Origin: Polytrichum commune
Lineage: Eukaryota > Streptophyta > Polytrichopsida > Polytrichales > Polytrichaceae
NCBI GenBank assembly: GCA_950295325.1
Contig: OX485806.1
Coordinates: 16,244,001 to 16,308,000, forward strand
Direction of reading: 5' to 3'
DNA length: 64,000 nucleotides
In this document: positions 57,251 to 64,000 of the stretch, piece by piece
How the letters are laid out: every line of letters starts with the position of its first letter
Position numbering within the stretch: the stretch's first letter is position 1
The notes under the pieces: generated by a model
Database searches by the model: none
What the model was told of the DNA's origin: nothing
Seen by the model: the letters and a program-made list of their open reading frames with translations, nothing else
Position numbers and translations under genes: made by a program

Positions 57251-59875
57251 GTGACTTTGTTGCCAGTGCTTGCATTCGTGACTCTCAGCAGCAGTGGGGA
57301 CAGCAGTAATATCCCTGTCATACCTGCCATCCGATTCCATGAAGTTTCGGATATGCAGCTGATCAGCCAGAAGAAAACCCTAGCTGGGGTTAAGTGCTGT
57401 GAATGCAGCAAGACGATGACGAGTCATGTGGTAGCTGACCGGGTGATTCAGGAGTTGGAGACACAGGAAAGGTCCAGAGTCTTCGAGAAGATTTTTGACA
57501 CCGATTTCTGGGGCGGAGGAGAGTCCCGATCTGGCCCTGGAAGCAGGATTGATTACACTGGGAATGTCAGGTTGCTGATTGCTGCCGCGCTCAAGAATTA
57601 CAACGTGGAGCATATTCTTGATGCTCCCTGTGGAGGTAACCACATAAACCAGCAACAATTATATTCTTCACATTCAAATCTCCCAATACATTCATTATAA
57701 TCAATTTTCTTAATATGGTTATTCTTTAACTCAATGGGACTTTTCGTTGGAAGATAGTCCCCCATGATTTTCCACCGGTTGTTGTGCATACAATATCAAT
57801 AATTTCTTTCTACTTGTGATGGTGCATGCTCGGAGGTAGTATTTGAATTTGAACGAAAAGCAACCTATTTCGATTCATTGGTAGCCAAACTCATTTTAGG
57901 ACCTCTTGGCATGCCAAAATGAGTTTGACCATAATGAACCGATATATAGATTATTTAATCCTCCACATGACTACCTCCAAGGATGCACCGCAAACTTACA
58001 AACATGGGATTGTTGTATCCACGAGGAACAAATCTCCAAGAACTGGAGTCCTCATTTCAAGGAATGAATTGCCGAGCTTTGTCAAGAGCCTTCACACATT
58101 CTCAGCTTAGGGTTGAAAATTGCACAATGTTGCCATTCATGGCCGTTAATGATGCTTGCTTGCATCGAAGTGCATTTAATGATTTTGATTCCTGGTTCAG
58201 CGGAACACTGTTACGAAGGTTAAGAATGTTATGTGAGTTAAGCGATCGGCCTCCGGGAAACGTGACCAGAAATCAGCGTGTGACTTCTGTGACTGCCTCC
58301 AACAACTTACGGAGATTAGGTGATGATACTCGATGAGTCTAAATGGCAGAGCTATGACAATCGATGGCTACTTCAATACTCTAACCTTCCATAAATGTCT
58401 CTTGCAGTAGTCCACCAGATGCCTGCCCTTTACCTGCACCCACAGCAATCGATAAGCCACATTCTTTCAGCTAAGGCTGGTGGAAGTATGAGGAGAGATA
58501 GCAATCCATCCCTGGGGTGTACATATCATATTTTAGACACAAGGAATGTGTCATTGAGAGAAGTCTAATTTTTCAGGGTTAAATATGGTGTGATCACTGG
58601 AAGCTGCAGGTTCTTACAAATTGCTCAGTTTGTCCATGAAGAAAGTCTGGGATTCTGAAGTGAGAGAACACCTAAACCAGAGCTTAGGGTTTTGCACTGC
58701 CTTGTCGACCTTGTTGTGTCTGATAAGGTGCATTCTGTTGGTGATTGAAGGTTGCAGTTATCATTTCCTAAGGTTGATGAAAGCTTTTGTTAGGTAGCTT
58801 CATTTGTTTGATGCAGAAGTGAATTGGCAACCCTTGATAGAAGGGTTCTACTGGATGAAATATACATGTATGCTACAACATCGTTCCACAAATCATGGAG
58901 AAAACAGGCAGCGGTGCCAAGACTGGGAGAACATGAAGTTCACGAACCACTTCCTGCTTTTCTCGATGATTTGCGGAACTATGTCGTAGTTTGTGTAGTT
59001 TGTGGAGTGGAACCCTTCTTATATAAAGGGTTGCCAATTCACATCTGCATCAAACAGATGAAGACACCTAAGAATCAGCGATGTTAGCTACCTCATCACG
59101 AGGAAGTGACGACTGATTGCTGTTATTTTCTTTGATTGGTAATTGCTGTGAAAATTCTTACACTCTATTGGTGATTGAAGGTTGCATGTGCCATTTCCGC
59201 AGGTTAAGATAAATTGATATCGCTGAAATTAGGTAGCTTCATTTGTTTGATGCAGAAGTGAATTGGCAACCCTTGATAGAAGGGTTCAACTCTACCAAGT
59301 ACACAGGCTACGACATCGTTCCGCAAATCATCGAGAGGAACAGGCAGCGGTTCCAAGACTGGGAGAATATGGAGTTCGCGAGGGTGGACTTTGTGAACAC
59401 GCCAATCACGACCAATCCCGACCTCATCGTGTGCCGGGACGGCATCCAACACAACACATTGAAGGACGGAGTTCGCGGGTTCCTCAACTTGGAAAACTCT
59501 GGAGCGAAGTACCTTGTCTCCAACTGGCACACGGAGACAGGACGACGAGGGTGGATTGCGGACAATGACATCAACACGGACATCAAGTTCGGCGAGGCTT
59601 ACCCAATCAACGTGTTCACGCATCCCTTCAACTTCTCCAACCCTGAGTTCCTCATCTCCGAGGGTGTCAACGGGCAGAACGAGGACGGCAAAATGGTTGG
59701 GGTGTGGAAGCTCCCTGCGTTGCTGCGAGGCAACGGGGAGCGGTTCCAGGTCCCCGAGCCACTGCGGGAACGGATGCGACGCGAGGTTGTCCCTTGGGCT
59801 GACATTGAGAAAGCGCGCACCGTAACAACAATTACCAGCCAATATTCAACGCAAAGCAACAATCTGAGCATCTGA
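57188..59875 (+). CDS. class I SAM-dependent methyltransferase with N-terminal membrane anchor (2 exons)
   Basis: Exons 57188-57635 and 59256-59875 (GGAG|GTAACC ... ATGCAG|AAG) join in phase 1 to give 355 residues. Residues 13-33 (RVFMIFAVAVTLLPVLAFVT) form a single hydrophobic anchor after a basic start, so it is probably a type II membrane protein of the secretory pathway. SAM motif I, ILDAPCGEVNW, spans the splice junction at about 143-153. It is followed by YTGYDIVPQIIERN, the acidic end of motif II, then PDLIVCRDGIQHN, GAKYLVSNWHTE and PINVFTHPFNF. The same motif order (ILDAPCGDxNW...DIVPxLI...DLILCRDxLVH...PFNFPxP) defines a family of bacterial and algal methyltransferases of unknown substrate. 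No lesion is seen. The 1620-bp intron carries a family-3 MITE and rearranged copies of exon 2. The substrate cannot be inferred. Confidence 0.85.
57823..57988. mobile_element. family-3 palindromic MITE in the methyltransferase intron
   Basis: The outer arms GGTGCATGCTCGGAGGTAGT and ACTACCTCCAAGGATGCACC are inverted copies. The inner arms GCCAAACTCATTTTAGGACC and GCCAAAATGAGTTTGACC also pair. It is the same family as 16763-17092 and 16213-16395. Confidence 0.7.
58731..59062. repeat. direct plus inverted partial copies of methyltransferase exon 2, inside its own intron
   Basis: 58731-58960 is a direct copy of 59162-59395 (intron end, acceptor and about 140 bp of exon 2), with substitutions that break the frame. 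Immediately after it, 58963-59062 is an inverted copy of the same start region; its reverse complement reads TTTGATGCAGATGTGAATTG ... ACGACATAGTTCCGCAAATC. The direct and inverted copies can fold into a stem of about 95 bp around a roughly 70-nt loop. Confidence 0.85.
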
Positions 59876-61634
59876 CCAAAGTACGTGAACAACGGAGATT
59901 AAGAACTCTTGTTGTCTTTACTTTTTCAATCGGTTTGCACCTCAAAGTCACGGAGAGACGGTGGGCTTCGATATTCCACACAGTTCTCCAGGTTTCTGTT
60001 GGATCACTCAATTTGGAGCAGCCGATCTCCTTGTCTTGAAACCCTAATGTGAAACCCACATGATCAGAAGGCAGCTGCGGAAGAATACAAGGATGCATGC
60101 AGGCGTCAGCAAAGGTAATTGCAAGATGCATAAGATCTACAATCATGTATTTGGAGCATTAAGCGATGAGACTCTGCCAGAATTCGAGTAAGAATGGTTT
60201 GATCATGTCCAGGCACCCACTGGCTTCGGAGAGATTGATGTTATAACCATGGATGTAAATCAGATGCGCAATGCAAGAATCAGCGCTTTGACAACACTGC
60301 TCGGTGTTGAGGATTTTTCGAATCTTTGCACAGTAACGTAAAGCTTTTTTCAGGTTGCAGAGGTTTGCTTTGATAGTTCTGCCTACGCTTCAACAATATG
60401 CACCAAGTGTGAGTTGAGGGACACAGCAGAGGAAGACATTTATTTTGTCAACAGAGTAGACAAAGTAAAATTTGGGCTACTATAGAATGATTTACTGCGG
60501 TTTCACTTCAGCTTCCTGACGGATGAGTTTACATGGTCGGGGACTCGGGAGGTGGGAGGGAGCTTGGGCTGGTTAGATCTATGGTTGACACATGAGCTCA
60601 ACAAGTTGAATCAAAGACTGTCCAATCAATTTAAACCTATTCAGTCAAAAGGAAACTGCAAATGAAAAGATCTCAGGTTAATTACGCTTTCATCAAGATC
60701 ATGAAGTCTGGACTCTGGATGCTTATTGCCACTATGTCGTCAGTGGCAATTAGGTGTCTTCATCGGTACGATGCCGATGTGAATTGACAACCCTTGATAG
60801 AAGGGCAGACAACTCCAGCAAGTACACACGCTACAGCATCGTTCCGCAAAGACTCGATGTGTTCCCAGTCTCGGAACGGCTCCCTCACATTGAACCCATC
60901 TGATGGCAGATTTTTGAGATAGTCTAGCACTGCAGATACTGTCTGTCGAATGCGAATAAAATGTCATTCTGTTATACATTCAGCGAGGTGGGATTCAAAC
61001 TGACACATAGATGAACAATCTTTAACAATCTCACAGCTACATATTACAGTTTAGTTGCACTTTCATATCAAGAGAACCCAAACATCCCTTCAGCCTGCCA
61101 TTTGCTGATATCACGTAGAGAAGTGCACATTTCATGAGTTCACTTACACCACTGAATACATCGTTCGATGGCCATGCTCCTCTCATCAGCACATTGATCC
61201 TTTTCTTCCGAGAAATTTTATAACACTGGTATGTTTGGAATGCAGTTTCAAGATTTACATAACACCACAGCAAATCGTCTAAACTTCCTGAAGAAAAAGT
61301 ACTACCTATAATGAGGATTTTTGATTTGCTGCCTACTGTAATGAGGTCCAGGGTGCTTTATATGCATGAAATGATGATCTTCAAAAAGGTTTGGAATAGA
61401 AATTAGTAAAGAAGCCCTTGCTGCTGTGAAATGATATTTCTCTGTTGATCAACCCCCAACCCCACTAAATCTTCTTCGATAATATATTACATAGATATTA
61501 CTTTCTACAAAATCTTTAGAAAATGTTGCAATTTTCAGCTCGCAACGCTGCAATCGACACCGCTTCGAAGAGAATTAGACTTTTAATCAAGCGTGCAGAA
61601 AAACCGAAGAGTCGAGTCGAGTGTGCATGAATGA
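59876..61634. other. 3' region of the methyltransferase gene and intergenic DNA
   Basis: It contains the presumed 3' UTR and, at 60751-60862, another damaged copy of the start of methyltransferase exon 2 (GATGTGAATTGACAACCCTT, GATAGAAGGG, CAGCATCGTTCCGCAAAGA). No other gene was recognised. Confidence 0.6.
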
Positions 61635-64000
61635 TTACACAGATAGTCGTCTTCGGAAGGAAGCTGACATCTTAGGTTTGTTGATGGCATGACAGCCTCG
61701 CATGTGAATTTTTAGCGATTCTGGTTTGAATGTCCTTCCGCATTGCCTGCAGGAAGACAAAGCAGTCATCAGTATCTGAATCTTTTCAAAATCATCGAAA
61801 CTAAATCGAGATTTCACTCCCTAATTACTATGCTAATGGCCCACACAAGTTGTAGCTGCTACGACTTTTGTAACATTGGTGCTGATGACTTAATCCTGAG
61901 GTTGCACTCACATGGTGGTAGGAACATGGAAGGTAAGCTGGACATCATGGTGTGGTGTAGTCTTTGGCTGCAGATACCGAAAAGACACCATGGGTTGTTT
62001 ATCAGAAAGACTTAAAAGCACAATGATCGATGATCCCATATTGGTTCCTTCGTGGAGGTAAGAAAATGATCAATCATGCAATCTTCCTGCAAATTCGACA
62101 CGTTGGTTACACTGAAGCTGATGATGCTCAACTCTTGATGATGAAAGCGGTAATTAATTAACAATCTTCCCGAGGAGGAGGCGAGTTAATGTTGATGCAT
62201 ATGATGATCGGTTACCAATTAATGTAATGGAATTACTGGTCTACTCACTCAAGTGATGATGAATTTCAGGAGCTGCATGCATTGCACCCACTTACAAGCA
62301 CTCATGGAGGACTAAGTCTGCAGGAGGTTGGCCATGGATGACGGCTTCCTGAAGAGTTCTCTCCCAGTCCGAAATCGTTAACCCGGGAGTCAATGGCCTG
62401 CAACACACATGACCATGACCTTACATTGGTCATAGCAAGACGATATGTGGTGACCGTGAATTCAAGATCCAATGTTTTGTAATATGAATCATAGTACATG
62501 TGGAAAGAGAAGAGATCCTGTGGAAAGACTTTCAAAGTAAAGCAGCGCAATTGTTTAATTCCTATTGATTAAGAAGATCATGTGAAACTACTTGAAAAAT
62601 TCAGAAGCTGCAGAACAAAATTGAATGGAATGTAGCTTTTTGTAAAGATGATGATGATGATACCTTTCCTCCCTATTTTTGAATAGAGTCATTGGTTGAC
62701 CTTTAGGCCACTCTGGTGCAGCCGCAGCCGCAGCCGCAGTTGAACTTGTTTCAACCGCAGCAGCAGCCTCTTTGAACTTCAAAGCTTTAGGATTCAACAT
62801 CTTCGACTGCAACCCTTCGTTATTACAGCCAGGACTACTGTGATGCAACGCAGGAGAGTCGAAGATACAGCTTTCACCTGAGGGCTGAAGCAATTTGATG
62901 TCCGTTCTTTTCTTGTCTTGAATTGCGAGAGGGAACTTGAAAGATATGTAAGTATCCCTGCTCACATCTCTGGACTCTTTAGTCAGTTTCTCGTCTAAGG
63001 ACTTGCTCACATGAGTAGTAGCACCATCACTGCAAGCATAACAAAAATTTGCAACATGCTGATTGTCAGATCAAGTCAGAGCCACATTACCACTACATTG
63101 TGCAATAATGTCACAAAATGCAGAAAGTAAAACAGATCATTCACCTCCTGAAATAAAATGTTGCAGAGTTTAATGAATGTATGTACATACCCGACTATGG
63201 AAGCCTCGTGAGAAGTAGTAGTAGTAGTAGTAGTAGTGGTTTCCTTAAGACCGGCTATGGCTGCAGTAGGCCTTCGCTGCTGCTGCTGCTGCTGCTGTCT
63301 GTTGGCCTCCTTGATGGTATCTTTGAAAAGATCTTCACACGATTTGGAGAGCTTGGGAACGTGAAGTGTGTGTTCCAATGTAGGGTTGAATACAACACTT
63401 GACTGTGATTCAGTCCCTTGCACAGAAGCTGCATGCCTCACAGCGGGTGCGATAACTAACTTATAACTTTTCATATCCGGTTTCACATCGACCACCTTAA
63501 TGTTCCCGTTTGAATCATTAACCATGGTGGCTTTCTTGTTCTGATGATCCCCAGGGGAGCCTGCTGCTGGATGGTGCAGGATGACCTCTGGGACTACAAC
63601 AACTTCTCTGCACCTCGCACTAGTGTCATAAGTGTCACTACTAACTGCTCGTGTAGTATTTTCTGGTCGAGTTAACCCTGGATTTTTCCTTGCAAATCTG
63701 GCCATGGACTTGCGCTCTCTGGCTACCAGCTTGCTGTTGATTGTGCCATCCTCCTTCATTTCCAGGAAATCAAATAGGCTTTTAACCTCTTTCGCTGGTT
63801 TATCAGGGGACAGACCAGAGCTGCCAATGATATTCCTCTGAGTCTTGTCTTCGAAACTAGAGTTGTTGTTCACCTGTGTCTTTTCGAAGATTAGAGCCTT
63901 CTTCACTACCTTGCTTGCTTTGCTTCCATGTTTGGAAAGGTTAGGGTCATCCACTGTGTTATTAGTCTCCACAACATCTACATGTCGGCACAACTGTGGT
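61635..64000 (-). CDS. ZC2HC-type zinc-finger protein, 3' part (at least 4 exons, 5' end outside the window)
   Basis: Minus-strand exons run from beyond 63993 to 63191, then 63029-62664, 62397-62296 and 61746-61635, all joined in frame by consensus sites. The last two exons together build one C2HC finger: exon 3 supplies the first Cys in VLHECL, and exon 4 gives QCGRTFKPESLKIHMRGC, so C-x2-C and H-x3-C are both complete. This matches the ZC2HC1 family. Before it comes LTPGLTISDWERTLQEAVIH. The first exon is low-complexity and basic, with a seven-Gln run (about 63278-63298) and a ten-Thr run (about 63212-63241); exon 2 has Ala runs. The protein ends FRRRLSV. Further fingers may lie in the missing N-terminal part. 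The first methionine in the long frame is not a true ATG, so the exon probably continues off the window. Function is unknown; disordered low-complexity regions are inferred. Confidence 0.8.

Noticed and set aside
63181-63402. Plus-strand frame with poly-Ser and poly-Leu
   Set aside because: It is antisense to the poly-Thr and poly-Gln codon runs of the ZC2HC gene.
1-64000. CRISPR arrays, bacterial operons, prophage or rRNA operon
   Set aside because: Spliceosomal introns, LTR retrotransposons and MITEs throughout show eukaryotic nuclear DNA; no regularly spaced short repeats were seen.

Overview
This window looks like nuclear DNA from a streptophyte (land plant or charophyte alga) with a large, repeat-rich genome. 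Four host genes can be read, all with GT-AG or GC-AG introns: SKP1 (754-1493, +); a six-exon plastid-type tryptophan synthase beta type 2 gene (10950-21304, -) with a transit-peptide-like N-terminus; a two-exon membrane-anchored SAM methyltransferase (57188-59875, +); and the 3' half of a ZC2HC zinc-finger gene (61635 to beyond the right edge, -). A non-seed plant is possible, because the zinc-finger and methyltransferase families are common in algae and flagellated lineages, but that is inference. I reconstructed exons by reading splice sites and conserved protein motifs by eye; nothing was searched.

Layout: 1-1.5 kb SKP1. 1.5-10.9 kb is gene-poor, with degenerate dispersed repeats, a long inverted repeat and microsatellites. 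10.9-21.3 kb is the TrpB2 gene, whose introns are packed with repeats, including a 5S rRNA-like sequence. 21.4-22.3 kb holds two MITE-like DNA elements. 25-27.7 kb is a decayed LINE-like element with an RNase H signature, and a second fragment of the same family lies at 48.2-48.7 kb. 29.3-38.1 kb is a patchwork of exon fragments from at least four unrelated nuclear genes: DNA polymerase epsilon, the WAVE/SCAR subunit NAP1 in two pieces on opposite strands, NADH-cytochrome b5 reductase and probably an ABCC transporter. These are interleaved with internally duplicated segments and split by a 580-bp terminal-inverted-repeat insertion whose empty site survives in the duplicate. 42.15-46.90 kb is a complete-length but defective Ty1/copia retrotransposon with two LTRs, a 5-bp target duplication, a half-tRNA-type primer site and a deleted reverse transcriptase core. 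46.9-56.4 kb is gene-poor with more MITEs. 56.45-57.25 kb carries three tandem copies of the methyltransferase promoter and start region, and its intron contains a direct plus inverted copy of its own second exon.

SKP1 (SCF ubiquitin ligase), TrpB2 (indole to tryptophan), the methyltransferase and the zinc-finger protein have no evident pathway link; this is an ordinary eukaryotic neighbourhood. The most unusual parts are the exon-capture patchwork, the self-duplication around the methyltransferase gene and the copia structure.
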